In this document: piece after piece, positions 1 to 8,595 of the stretch | Position numbering within the stretch: position 1 is the stretch's first letter | Layout: the number at the start of each line of letters is the position of its first letter | Assembly (NCBI GenBank): GCA_012840805.1 | Contig: DUVY01000004.1 | Location: forward strand, 1-35,401 | DNA: 35,401 nt | Origin: Clostridiales bacterium | GTDB taxonomy: Bacteria; Bacillota; Clostridia; Christensenellales; DUVY01 | Direction: 5' to 3' | Notes under the pieces: model-generated | Databases searched by the model: none | What the model saw: the letters and a program-made list of their open reading frames with translations, nothing else | What the model was told of the DNA's origin: nothing | Program-made: the position numbers and the translations under genes

Positions 1-872
1 GGGCTTGAGGAATAATCGGTAGCCATAAACACAGCGCCCAGCATCAAGCCGCCTGTTAGAATATGCCCCGCAACCACAAGCATCATGTCCGCAAAACTTC
101 CGCCCGACGGCAAAGCGTCAAATAAAAACGCGAACACGGCAACCCCGCCTATGATCATAAGCGGAAGTCTTGGGTCAATTACCTTTCTAATGACCAAATA
201 AATAAAACCGATTAATATCGCGATAACGCTTGTCTCTCCAAACGCCGCGGCGCCTTTGTTGCCTATCAAGAAACTAAACCAATTAGTTGATACCGCCGCC
301 GCGTCCCTTCCTGCGCTTAGCCAAGTAGCCGAAGTCGCGGCGTCCAATCCTATGATATTGCTAGTTCCTACCGTTCCCATAGCAGAGCCAAACGCAATTA
401 CCATAAAAATACGGGCGGTAAGCGCCGGATTGGCAAAGTTTCGCCCTATTCCGCCAAATACCATTTTTACTAGAACTATCGCGAAAACCGCGCCTATTAT
501 GGGCATCCAAATATTAGCAAAACTTATTGTGCCGGGAATAAAAGCCATCGCCTCTTTGTCATATGCCCAAATCATAGATACTGGCAAGTTAAGAGCTAAC
601 AAAATTCCTGTTACGATACAAGAAAGGTCGGTAGCGGATGAGTTTTTGACCGCTTCCCAATTCCATTTGTTATTTTTTATTAAAGTAAATAATAATTCTG
701 ATACAAAAGCGGTTGCCGAACACACGGCGACTAAAATTAAAGTTCCCCACCCAAAAAACAATACGCCCGCGATTATACAGGGTATAAGCGCTATAATAAC
801 ATCCAACATTATTCTTCTAGTTGAGAATTTGGATGTTATGAAAGGGGAAGTTTTTACCACAAGCTTATCCAT
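1..872 (-). CDS. rnfD: RnfD, electron transport complex subunit D (3' end outside window)
   Basis: Membrane subunit of the Rnf complex, which couples ferredoxin oxidation and NAD reduction to Na+ or H+ export. Reading the minus strand from ATG at 872 gives 290 codons with no stop before the window edge. Hydrophobic helices alternate with RnfD landmarks: SATDLSCIVTGILLALNLP (79-97), NPALTARIF (148-156), DAATSAT (177-183), GETSVIAILIG (212-222) and GGLMLGAVFMATD (274-286). By family knowledge the last Thr of DAATSAT (about T183) would carry covalently bound FMN. The start lies 2 bases after the rnfC stop and has an AGGGG ribosome site about 9 bases upstream, so the two are translated from one message. 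The rest of the operon (G, E, A, B) presumably lies beyond the left edge. Confidence 0.93.
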   Translation of the reverse strand, partial: MDKLVVKTSPFITSKFSTRRIMLDVIIALIPCIIAGVLFFGWGTLILVAVCSATAFVSELLFTLIKNNKWNWEAVKNSSATDLSCIVTGILLALNLPVSMIWAYDKEAMAFIPGTISFANIWMPIIGAVFAIVLVKMVFGGIGRNFANPALTARIFMVIAFGSAMGTVGTSNIIGLDAATSATWLSAGRDAAAVSTNWFSFLIGNKGAAAFGETSVIAILIGFIYLVIRKVIDPRLPLMIIGGVAVFAFLFDALPSGGSFADMMLVVAGHILTGGLMLGAVFMATDYSSS

Positions 873-874
873 TT

Positions 875-2323
875 TTATATACCCCTTTTTGCTATCATTC
901 TTTTTGATTTTTTCATAGACGAAACCAAATCGCGTTTTGCGGGACAGATATAACTACAACACCCGCAAAGAATGCAATCAACAGCGCCGTATTTTTTGGC
1001 ATCCGCCCAATCGCCCGCGATGCAAGCAAGATCAATAAACATAGGCATTAATTTCATTGGGCAAACAACCGCGCATTTTCCGCAATTAATGCACTGGCTT
1101 GGCGAGATATTGTTAATTTCTTGCTGAGTCAAAAATAATACCGACGAAGTGGTCGCTGTAACCGCCTCTTCATTACTTTTTGCGGCTTCGCCCATCATTG
1201 GTCCGCCGTTGACTATCATAACGCATTGAGCTGACTTTATATTATCTAGCTCTTTTGTTAAGTTTTTGATTTCGGATTTTAATTGTTTTATTTGCGCGGA
1301 TTGAGATTTGTCTAATTTATTAAGTTGTCCTTGTTTCTCGCGAATTGAATCTTGAATTATCTTACTATTTTCAAGCGAATCAGTAGCCTTGCATTCGCTT
1401 AAAATATCTTTATATGTAGTGCCCAGCCTTACCCAATAATTGCCCTTATTTTTCACCGCGCCGCCGGATACAGTGACAACGCGCCTATATAAAGGTTGTC
1501 CTTCCCAAACAGCGTAATAAACAGACAACGCCGTATGAACATTGTTAACCACAACGCCTATCTTGGAAGGTAGCTCGCAAGCGGGAACTACTCTTTTGGT
1601 CAAAGAGTATATAAGCTGCTTTTCAGCGCCTTGGGGATACTTGGTTTTTAAAGACACTACTTTTATATCGGAATAGTTTTTAAGGTTGATAATTTTATTT
1701 AAGGCGTCTATCGCGTCTTTTTTGTTGTCTTCTATGCCAATAATGATATTGCTTACATTAAGCGCTTTGGCTATGTATTTTGCGCCTTTTAAAATCTGTT
1801 CGGGATATTCCAGCATTATTCTGTGGTCCGAAGTGATATAAGGCTCGCACTCTGAGCCGTTTAAAATCAAAGTATCAATCTTGTCGTCTTTGGGAACATC
1901 TAATTTGGCGGCCGTAGGAAAGCCTGCCCCGCCCATTCCCACTATTCCGCAATCGGCTATTCTTTTTAATATTTCCTCGCGGGTAGGATTATCAGGCCGA
2001 GGCAAAAAATCGGTCTGGTCTGTAAAGTCGTTGTCAATAACAATATGCGCGACCTCGCCGTTAGAGGTAGGTCTGTTTTCTATGCCCACAACCTTGCCGC
2101 TTACGGACGAAAAAATATTGGCGCTTACCGCCCCGTCTGCCGAGGCCAATAACGCGCCTATTTTAACATAATCTCCTTCCTTAACGCATATTTTTGCCGG
2201 CTTGCCCACATGCTGAACGACGGGAATATACACTTTCGCAGCTGGTGTCAACTCGGAAATATATTTTTTGTCTGTGAATTTTTTGGTAGGCGGATGCACG
2301 CCGCCAGGAAAATTAATTGGCAT
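875..2323 (-). CDS. rnfC: RnfC, electron transport complex subunit C
   Basis: Peripheral NADH-side subunit of the Rnf complex, 482 aa. An N-terminal barrel-sandwich part (about 1-100) precedes the nucleotide/FMN-binding part with GMGGAGFPTAAK (129-140) and NGSECEPY (155-162). GGPMMG is at 373-378. Two [4Fe-4S] motifs follow: C411/C414/C417/C421 and C450/C453/C456/C460. Unusually, about 50 charged, Lys/Glu/Gln-rich residues (about 316-364) with heptad-like spacing sit just before GGPMMG, where family members normally have a short linker. The ATG at 2321-2323 has AGGATGG upstream. It is the first gene of the visible rnfCD operon and has its own strong promoter at 2361-2389. Confidence 0.94.
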   Translation of the reverse strand: MPINFPGGVHPPTKKFTDKKYISELTPAAKVYIPVVQHVGKPAKICVKEGDYVKIGALLASADGAVSANIFSSVSGKVVGIENRPTSNGEVAHIVIDNDFTDQTDFLPRPDNPTREEILKRIADCGIVGMGGAGFPTAAKLDVPKDDKIDTLILNGSECEPYITSDHRIMLEYPEQILKGAKYIAKALNVSNIIIGIEDNKKDAIDALNKIINLKNYSDIKVVSLKTKYPQGAEKQLIYSLTKRVVPACELPSKIGVVVNNVHTALSVYYAVWEGQPLYRRVVTVSGGAVKNKGNYWVRLGTTYKDILSECKATDSLENSKIIQDSIREKQGQLNKLDKSQSAQIKQLKSEIKNLTKELDNIKSAQCVMIVNGGPMMGEAAKSNEEAVTATTSSVLFLTQQEINNISPSQCINCGKCAVVCPMKLMPMFIDLACIAGDWADAKKYGAVDCILCGCCSYICPAKRDLVSSMKKSKRMIAKRGI

Positions 2324-2360
2324 TGATTAACCATCCTAAATATTAAATAATTCGACAATA

Positions 2361-2389
2361 ATTATAACATTCAAAACGTAAATTGTCTA
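2361..2389 (-). promoter_or_regulatory. Promoter of the rnfCD operon
   Basis: On the minus strand TAGACA (2389-2384) and TATAAT (2366-2361) are separated by 17 bases, and TGT before the -10 gives an extended -10. Predicted transcription start is near 2354, about 30 bases before the rnfC ATG. Confidence 0.7.
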
Positions 2390-2508
2390 TATAATCACAA
2401 TTTATTATAAATTATCCTAATAGTATTATGCAAATCTTTTGTAAGCTTTATGTAAATATTGGAAAGTATATTAGTCTTATCAATTTTTACTTATATCAAA
2501 AAAAATTA

Positions 2509-2532
2509 ATTCTAATTGTAATTGATTAGAAT
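2509..2532. promoter_or_regulatory. Inverted repeat just upstream of ftsW
   Basis: ATTCTAAT (2509-2516) and ATTAGAAT (2525-2532) are perfect 8-bp inverted arms with an 8-base spacer. The repeat ends 11 bases before the ftsW start codon. It could be an operator or an RNA hairpin limiting translation. ftsW has no visible Shine-Dalgarno sequence and I could not find a convincing -35/-10 pair for it. The region is very AT-rich, so chance is possible. Confidence 0.35.
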
Positions 2533-2543
2533 ATATTAGTTTT

Positions 2544-3698
2544 ATGAAAGCTATAACAAATAATGATCGACCCTCCCTAAAAGAATTATTAAAACAAAAA
2601 CCGCAAGGCAAGATAGACAAAGTCTTGCTGATATTTAGTATTATCATAACCTTATTTGGTATCTTAATGGTCTATTCGGCAAGTTCTTATACCGCATATG
2701 TCAGATATGAAGACAGCTTTTTTTATTTGAAAAAACAGGTTTTGGGCGCTGTGTTGGGATTGGGCGCTATGATGGGGTTAACTTATTGTAACTACAAAAT
2801 CTTAGACAAATTAAAGCTGCCTATTTTGATTATTTCTATAATATTGCTTATTGTTGTCTTTATCCCGGGCGTTGGATTGGAAAATTACGGCGCTAACCGC
2901 TGGATTGACCTTCCGGGCTTTACCATTCAACCGAGCGAAATCGCCAAATTCGCCTTTATAATTTTTGCCGCGGGATATATGGCAAAAAATCAAGATAAGA
3001 TGTCAACCTTTATGGGCGTTTTGCCTGTTTTGGCGGTAGGTGGATTTATAGCGCTGCTAATTATTTTAGAGCCCAATATGTCTATTACGGTATGCGTTAT
3101 TTTGTTAATGCTTTTTATGCTGTTTTTGGGCGGAACTAGGATTAAACACTTTGTGATTTTGGCTTTGCCTGTGGCGGCTTTGGTGCCAATTTTGATATTG
3201 ATTGAACCGTATCGAATGAATCGCCTTGCCGCTTTTTTGAATCCTTGGGCGTCGCCTTTGGAAGAAGGTTTTCAACTTATTCAGTCTTATTATTCTTTGG
3301 GAAGCGGCGGTTTGTTTGGCGTAGGACTTTTTAAGTCTCGCCAAAAATATTTATTCTTGCCTTTTTCAGAATCGGACTTTATATTCAGCATAATTGGCGA
3401 AGAATTGGGTCTGGCGGGATCTTTGTTAACAATCGCGGTTTTTTGTATTATTATTTATCGCTGTGTTCGCGTGGCGTTAAACGCTCCTGACAGGCTAGGC
3501 TGCTATATGGCGGCGGGCGTAGGCGCGATAATCGCTATTCAAGTAGCCGTCAATATCGCCGTGGTCACAGGCAGCATACCGCCCACCGGACTTCCCTTAC
3601 CCTTTGTAAGCGCGGGCAGTTCTTCTTTGGTAGTGTTTATGGGCGGAATAGGCATCGTTCAAAATATCTCAAGGCATAGCAATATATTATTATCTTAA
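2544..3698 (+). CDS. ftsW: FtsW/RodA-type SEDS peptidoglycan polymerase, probably FtsW
   Basis: SEDS glycosyltransferase that polymerises lipid II in the membrane, in FtsW's case at the division septum with a class B PBP. 384 aa and about ten hydrophobic segments. Hallmarks are YSASS (44-48), NRWIDL (118-123), QPSEIAKF (129-136), and PFSESDFIFSIIGEELG (273-289), whose Asp278 matches the conserved catalytic acid. The C-terminal PPTGLPLPFVSAGSSS (346-361) is typical. FtsW rather than RodA is inferred from the adjacent murD-mraY-murE cluster. It is oriented against that cluster, ending only 18 bases from the end of murD. No clear ribosome site is visible before the ATG. Confidence 0.88.
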   Translation: MKAITNNDRPSLKELLKQKPQGKIDKVLLIFSIIITLFGILMVYSASSYTAYVRYEDSFFYLKKQVLGAVLGLGAMMGLTYCNYKILDKLKLPILIISIILLIVVFIPGVGLENYGANRWIDLPGFTIQPSEIAKFAFIIFAAGYMAKNQDKMSTFMGVLPVLAVGGFIALLIILEPNMSITVCVILLMLFMLFLGGTRIKHFVILALPVAALVPILILIEPYRMNRLAAFLNPWASPLEEGFQLIQSYYSLGSGGLFGVGLFKSRQKYLFLPFSESDFIFSIIGEELGLAGSLLTIAVFCIIIYRCVRVALNAPDRLGCYMAAGVGAIIAIQVAVNIAVVTGSIPPTGLPLPFVSAGSSSLVVFMGGIGIVQNISRHSNILLS

Positions 3699-3716
3699 AA
3701 TTCTAGCGCCTTTTTA

Positions 3717-5024
3717 TCATTTAGCGCCCAAAGTTTTTGTTAGTTCTATAAATTTTTCGCCGCGCGCCTCAAAATTAATAAATTCGTCAAAGCTCGCGCA
3801 AGCGGGCGATAACAACACATTGCAAGGCTTTATACTTTCCGCGGCTTGCGCGCTTTTAAAAAACGCGTCGTGAAAATCGCGGGCTGGAATAGTTTTTTCA
3901 AGCAAGCCGACAGTCTTTATATCTGACAGCATTTTGTGTTTGGTAGCGCCGCAAATAACTATGTATTTGATTATATGATTATAACTGTCTTTTATCTTTT
4001 TAAAATAATCCAAAAAACTTATGCCCTTGTCGCTTCCGCCCAAAATCAAAACCGTGGGCGCGGTCATACTCTTTATCGCCATTAGGCTTGAATCAGTATT
4101 AGTGGCTTTTGAGTCATTGATAAAAGTTATACCGCCCAAATTTCCAACATATTGCAAACGATGTTTGACCCCGCCAAATTGAGTTAATGCTCGACCAATA
4201 GTTTTAAAATCAACATTGACAAGGTAAGCGCACAAAGCCGCCATAAGCGCGTTATAGACATTATGGTCGCCTATAAGCTTTAAATCTTTTTGGTCAATAA
4301 GATATTTGCCGTCTATGTAAATTTTGCCGTTTAGACACCAAGCGCCATTAACTTTTTGTTTTTGGCTGATATATAATTTTTTGGACAATGACTTTAAATA
4401 CGACAAAATATCAGATTGGTCACAATTTGCGATTAAATAGTCTTGATTGGTTTGATTTTGAAAAATGCGAGTTTTGCATTGTATATAATTTTGCATTGTC
4501 AAATGTCTGTCCAAATGATCTTTTGTTATATTTAAAATGCCGGCGATAAAAGGTCTAAAATTTTGGACAGCTTCCAATTGAAAACTTGAAACCTCCAAGG
4601 GCAATATGTCGTCTTTGCCGTATTCTAGCGCTTTGGAAGAAAAAGGAGTTCCTATATTGCCCAGCGGCTCGTTTTTTATGCCCGCTTGAGTGAAGATATG
4701 GCTTATAAGGCTTACGGTGGTGGTTTTGCCATTAGTGCCCGTAATCGCTAACAATCGGCTTTTATTCAGCCTAAAACCAAATTCAAGTTCGGATATAACA
4801 GGGATATTGTTTTGAAAGCACATTAATATATTTGGGTCATAAATACTTATGCCCGGGCTGATAATGCATTCGTCAAAACTTTTTATAAAGTCATTGGTCA
4901 AATTAGCTTTTCTAGTGTCGGCAATCAGATACGCGTCGCAACCTAAAGATCGCAAAATGTTAAAAACGCTTAGACCGCTTGCCCCGCCGCCCAAAATCAA
5001 AACGCGCTTTTGGGTATAGTCCAA
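3717..5024 (-). CDS. murD: MurD, UDP-N-acetylmuramoylalanine-D-glutamate ligase
   Basis: Cytoplasmic Mur ligase adding D-Glu to UDP-MurNAc-L-Ala. 435 aa, near the usual length. The N-terminal Rossmann-like domain opens with VLILGGGASG (8-17). The ATP-binding P-loop is ITGTNGKTTT (94-103). A central KDHLDRH motif matches the Mur ligase core, and the C-terminal domain carries NDSKATNTDSS, SKGISFLD-like and LLSPACASFDEF segments specific to MurD. The start codon is TTG, supported by AGGCGG six bases upstream. It is the last gene of the murE-mraY-murD run and starts 16 bases after the mraY stop. Confidence 0.95.
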   Translation of the reverse strand: MDYTQKRVLILGGGASGLSVFNILRSLGCDAYLIADTRKANLTNDFIKSFDECIISPGISIYDPNILMCFQNNIPVISELEFGFRLNKSRLLAITGTNGKTTTVSLISHIFTQAGIKNEPLGNIGTPFSSKALEYGKDDILPLEVSSFQLEAVQNFRPFIAGILNITKDHLDRHLTMQNYIQCKTRIFQNQTNQDYLIANCDQSDILSYLKSLSKKLYISQKQKVNGAWCLNGKIYIDGKYLIDQKDLKLIGDHNVYNALMAALCAYLVNVDFKTIGRALTQFGGVKHRLQYVGNLGGITFINDSKATNTDSSLMAIKSMTAPTVLILGGSDKGISFLDYFKKIKDSYNHIIKYIVICGATKHKMLSDIKTVGLLEKTIPARDFHDAFFKSAQAAESIKPCNVLLSPACASFDEFINFEARGEKFIELTKTLGAK

Positions 5025-5040
5025 TTTTTACCGCCTAAAT

Positions 5041-6057
5041 TTACAAGAATAATAAATATAATATAACGCTCAAAATGCCCATAACCGCTGTCGCCATAAT
5101 ATATATGACGGTTATTTTAGACTCGTGAATGCCTTTTCTTTCAAAATGGTGATGAAGCGGTGCCATAAGAAAAACCCTTTTGCCCCCTGTCGCTTTAAAA
5201 TATAATACCTGTATAATTACGCTCAAACTGCTTAACACAAACATAACGCCTATTATGGGCATTAATAATTCAAGCCGCGTAAACACGGTTGCGCACGCGA
5301 CCGCGCCTCCAAGCGCCAACGAGCCGGTATCGCCCATAAAAATTTTTGCGGGATAACTGTTAAAAATCAAATATCCCAGCGTTCCGCCCATTACAGCGCC
5401 GGCAAAAATAATCTGTCCGATATATTCATTGATTATTTGGTCGGTATAGCCCTCATTGTATAGATGATTAACATAAATAAGCTGTATCAAACAAAAAAAC
5501 AACATAAATACTAGCGTCACCCCTCCCGCGAGCCCGTCTAAACCGTCGGTAAGATTAACGCTGTTGGTAACCGCCAAAAACATAAAAATTATAAAAGGAA
5601 TAATAAAAAACCCCAAATTAATTTCTATTGATGTAAAAGGAATTAAAATATAAGAACCAATATTTTTATTTCGGAATATATAAATCGCGATAATTATGGC
5701 TATTAATGTTTGGGCGATAATTTTTTGGTAAGCTTTTAGGCCTTGATTTTGTTTGTATTTAATCTTTATAAAATCGTCCAAGCCGCCCACGACGCCGTAA
5801 GCCGTCATTACCGCGACGGACATAAGAGAAGAGCCCGAAAAACCAAGAAACAGCATAGCGATAATGACAGCCAAAATAAACCCAATGCCGCCCATTGTGG
5901 GCGTGCCTTGCTTGTTTAGATGATTGTCAACATAATGCAAAATTGTCTGACGCGCTTTAAGTTTGCCCACGATCTTGATAACAAGCGGAGTAAGCAAAGC
6001 GGATACCAGAAAAGATATAATCAACGCAATAAGAGATTGCAAAATTATCCTAATCAA
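5041..6057 (-). CDS. mraY: MraY, phospho-N-acetylmuramoyl-pentapeptide transferase
   Basis: Integral membrane enzyme that moves phospho-MurNAc-pentapeptide to undecaprenyl phosphate, making lipid I. 338 aa with about ten membrane helices. Family motifs are TPTMGGIGF (52-60), GGLDDFIKI (91-99, Mg-binding DD at 94-95), NLTDGLDGLAGG (168-179), FMGDTGSLALGG (240-251) and the HHHFE loop near the C-terminus. The start is TTG, with GGAG eight bases upstream overlapping the end of murE. It lies 5 bases after the murE stop, so coupling is likely. murF, normally between murE and mraY, is absent. Confidence 0.96.
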   Translation of the reverse strand: MIRIILQSLIALIISFLVSALLTPLVIKIVGKLKARQTILHYVDNHLNKQGTPTMGGIGFILAVIIAMLFLGFSGSSLMSVAVMTAYGVVGGLDDFIKIKYKQNQGLKAYQKIIAQTLIAIIIAIYIFRNKNIGSYILIPFTSIEINLGFFIIPFIIFMFLAVTNSVNLTDGLDGLAGGVTLVFMLFFCLIQLIYVNHLYNEGYTDQIINEYIGQIIFAGAVMGGTLGYLIFNSYPAKIFMGDTGSLALGGAVACATVFTRLELLMPIIGVMFVLSSLSVIIQVLYFKATGGKRVFLMAPLHHHFERKGIHESKITVIYIMATAVMGILSVILYLLFL

Positions 6058-6062
6058 TTAAG

Positions 6063-7508
6063 CTACTCCGTGTTTTTTATAAAATTTTTTACGACTTCTA
6101 GATCCGAAAATGGATATTTTACGCCCTTAATTTCTTGATAAGACTCGTCCCCCTTGCCCGCAATCAAAATTATATCGTCTTTTTGGCTTAGGGATATAGC
6201 GTGTTTTATGGCTTGCTTTCTATCGGGGATACAAGTATATAAGCCTCTTGTCTGTTTCGCGCCTTGTTCTATGTCGTAGATTATATCTTCGGGCTTTTCA
6301 AAACGCGGGTTATCGCTTGTAATTACCGTATAATCAGACAGGCTACATACCGCCTTTCCCATTTTGGCGCGTTTGTCTTTATCCCTATTGCCGCCGCAAC
6401 CAAACACGGTTATAATTTTGCCCTTAGCAAATTCTTTTATACCGTACAAAATATTAACCAAACCGTCGGGGGTGTGCGCGTAGTCAATAATAACTTGTTT
6501 GTCGTCTTTTATATAGGTCTCAAATCTACCTTTAACTGTTTTGAGATTTTTTATTCCCGCCGCGATATCATAAAGGCTGACATTGAGAATGTAACAAGTC
6601 AATGCGGCGCACAAAGTGTTATACATATTAAACTTGCCCGGCAGCGCGAAATTTATTTCATACAACTTGTCAAAAATATTAATCACATATTTTAGGCCGT
6701 TAAAGCTAGACGAATAATTAACACCAAAAGCGTCAGAGGGATTTTTACAACCGTAAGTAAAACAAGGGATGTCGCTGGTTTGACAAATCTTCCTGCCCAA
6801 TTCGTCGTCCGAATTGATTACGGCTAGTTTGGCGTAATATGAACAAAATAATTTTGATTTGGCTTGTCTGTAATTTTCTATTGTCTTGAAAAAATCCAAA
6901 TGGTCTTGCGTGCAATTAGTAAACACCGCGACATCAAACACAAACCCGTCAATTTTTTTTAATTCTATGGCGTGCGCGGACACTTCCATAACTACCCAAT
7001 TCGTATCGCAATCCGCCATTTGCCTAAAGATCGAATGCAACTCTATCGGATCGGGCGTAGTCAAGGTAGGCGGATATGTTTTGCCGTCTATGATAGTTCC
7101 CGATGTTCCAATAAGACCCACCTTTTTGCCCGCCGCTTCGCCAATGCTTTTGATTATATATGTAGTGGTGGTTTTGCCGTTGGTGCCCGTTACCCCTATT
7201 AATCTCATAGACTTGGCGGGATTGTCATAAAAATTGGCGCTTATTATGGACATAGCGCTTCGCGTATCGTCCACTATAACCTGAGTTATGTCAATATCGT
7301 CAAAAACTTTTTGACTTATTATAGCCGTTGCGCCGTTTTTTAGGGCTTCATATACAAAATCATGTCCGTCGGTTTTTTCGCCTTGAAGACAAAAAAACAA
7401 CCCGTCATCTGATATTGTCTTGCTATCGTGTGAAAGGTTGGTTATTTTTCGGTCTTGCCCAATAATCTCTTTGGGTCTTATTCCTTGCAAAAGTTTGGAT
7501 AGCTTCAT
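6063..7508 (-). CDS. murE: MurE, UDP-MurNAc-L-Ala-D-Glu:meso-diaminopimelate ligase
   Basis: Cytoplasmic Mur ligase adding the third stem-peptide residue. 481 aa. The P-loop is VTGTNGKTTTTY (106-117); TTPDP (150-154), NCTQDHLDFF (198-207) and YAHTPDGL (343-350) are further Mur ligase motifs. DNPR at 399-402 is the substrate signature associated with meso-diaminopimelate rather than L-Lys, so the wall is predicted to be DAP-type. The ATG has AAAAGGA about seven bases upstream. It follows the SPOR-domain gene by 63 bases and is probably cotranscribed with mraY and murD. Confidence 0.95.
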   Translation of the reverse strand: MKLSKLLQGIRPKEIIGQDRKITNLSHDSKTISDDGLFFCLQGEKTDGHDFVYEALKNGATAIISQKVFDDIDITQVIVDDTRSAMSIISANFYDNPAKSMRLIGVTGTNGKTTTTYIIKSIGEAAGKKVGLIGTSGTIIDGKTYPPTLTTPDPIELHSIFRQMADCDTNWVVMEVSAHAIELKKIDGFVFDVAVFTNCTQDHLDFFKTIENYRQAKSKLFCSYYAKLAVINSDDELGRKICQTSDIPCFTYGCKNPSDAFGVNYSSSFNGLKYVINIFDKLYEINFALPGKFNMYNTLCAALTCYILNVSLYDIAAGIKNLKTVKGRFETYIKDDKQVIIDYAHTPDGLVNILYGIKEFAKGKIITVFGCGGNRDKDKRAKMGKAVCSLSDYTVITSDNPRFEKPEDIIYDIEQGAKQTRGLYTCIPDRKQAIKHAISLSQKDDIILIAGKGDESYQEIKGVKYPFSDLEVVKNFIKNTE

Positions 7509-7571
7509 AAGTTTTCCTTTTATTTAAAATTATAATCCTTAAGATAAAAAATCTTTGGGTTTTTGTTGAAA

Positions 7572-8531
7572 CTATCGATTAAGCTGGTTGGCAAGGTTTT
7601 TATAATCAATAAGTATCTTGGTATAAGCGTATTTCAAATCCGAAGACAATTGAGCGTTGGAACGGATATTTAACAAAGACTTTAGGGTGGTTAAGAGCCC
7701 CTTAAGCCCTGTTTTAATATAAATATGTTCAATTCTGCTCAAATCTTTGGTCAATTGATCGTATTCGTTTAGATGCTTGTATAAATCGTCATAAATAAGC
7801 TGTAAGTCTTGCAAAACGGCAACCTCTGTAATCTGCGCTTTGTCTAATTGAATGCTGTGGTTATATAATCTTTTGTATATTGTGTCCCATTGGGATAAAG
7901 ACTTTTCTACCATTTCTTTAACTTTTTTGTCGGTAAAATTCATAACAATTTCAGGGACGGTAATTATATATTTTTCGGACGAAAATTGCGTAATATTCGC
8001 CATTACGCTTATAGCTTGCTGTTCTTCGGGATAAACGGCGGCAATAATTCGATAAGGTCCATCCACAAGAATATAGCCCCCTCCGCCCAATTCTCTTATC
8101 GCTTCTGACGCTGTTAGGGCTTGGCTCTCCGAAGAAAAAGCGCCTAATTGGACTGCGTAATACTGCGTTTTTTTGGTTTCGGCTTTGTTCAGCTTTCCCA
8201 ATAGATGACCAATATTAAGACCTTGAGCTAATAATGTAGTAAGAAATACAGTAATAAAAAACCCCGTAAGCAATAACGCTACGGCTGTTATAATTTCTGA
8301 TTTTTTTAGTTTGGGTTTATATGATTTTGTATAAGGCAAAGCATTATAATAATTCCTGTCAAGATATAAATTGTCATCATTGTAATAATCTTGCTCCTGA
8401 GATTGATTTGCGTTATACGCGTCATAATAATTATCATTATCTGATTGTTCTTGATAAAAATTGCTGTAACTTAAACGCTTTTTGTCATAACTCCATTCGC
8501 TATAATCAATCCCGCCCTTTCCTTTTTTCAT
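7572..8531 (-). CDS. SPOR-domain single-pass membrane protein (SpoIIB-like layout)
   Basis: 319 aa. Residues 8-70 are a low-complexity Tyr/Asn/Asp/Gln-rich cytoplasmic tail. A basic patch (KPKLKK, 72-77) precedes one membrane helix (about 80-103). Outside lies a SPOR-like domain starting YYAVQLGAFSSESQA (124-138), with GGGGYILVDGPYRIIAAVY (149-167); these domains bind denuded septal peptidoglycan. About 120 further, mostly helical residues complete the protein. Tail, single helix and SPOR domain at about 320 aa resemble Bacillus SpoIIB, but identity is not proven. The position just upstream of murE suggests a role in septal wall synthesis. The start has GGAG ten bases upstream. Confidence 0.75.
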   Translation of the reverse strand: MKKGKGGIDYSEWSYDKKRLSYSNFYQEQSDNDNYYDAYNANQSQEQDYYNDDNLYLDRNYYNALPYTKSYKPKLKKSEIITAVALLLTGFFITVFLTTLLAQGLNIGHLLGKLNKAETKKTQYYAVQLGAFSSESQALTASEAIRELGGGGYILVDGPYRIIAAVYPEEQQAISVMANITQFSSEKYIITVPEIVMNFTDKKVKEMVEKSLSQWDTIYKRLYNHSIQLDKAQITEVAVLQDLQLIYDDLYKHLNEYDQLTKDLSRIEHIYIKTGLKGLLTTLKSLLNIRSNAQLSSDLKYAYTKILIDYKNLANQLNR

Positions 8532-8533
8532 TC

Positions 8534-8562
8534 TTGTATTACTCCGTTATTTAGGATATACT
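8534..8562 (+). promoter_or_regulatory. Promoter of the DUF6062 gene
   Basis: TTGTAT (8534-8539) and TATACT (8557-8562) with a 17-base spacer on the plus strand, about 33 bases before the start codon at 8596. It lies in the 64-base gap between two divergent genes. Confidence 0.55.
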
Positions 8563-8595
8563 TCTATTTAATACTATGTAAGGCGGATTTTCTTT

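Noticed and set aside
256-918. 220-codon plus-strand ORF
   Set aside because: It lies antisense to rnfD, whose minus-strand protein has clear family motifs.
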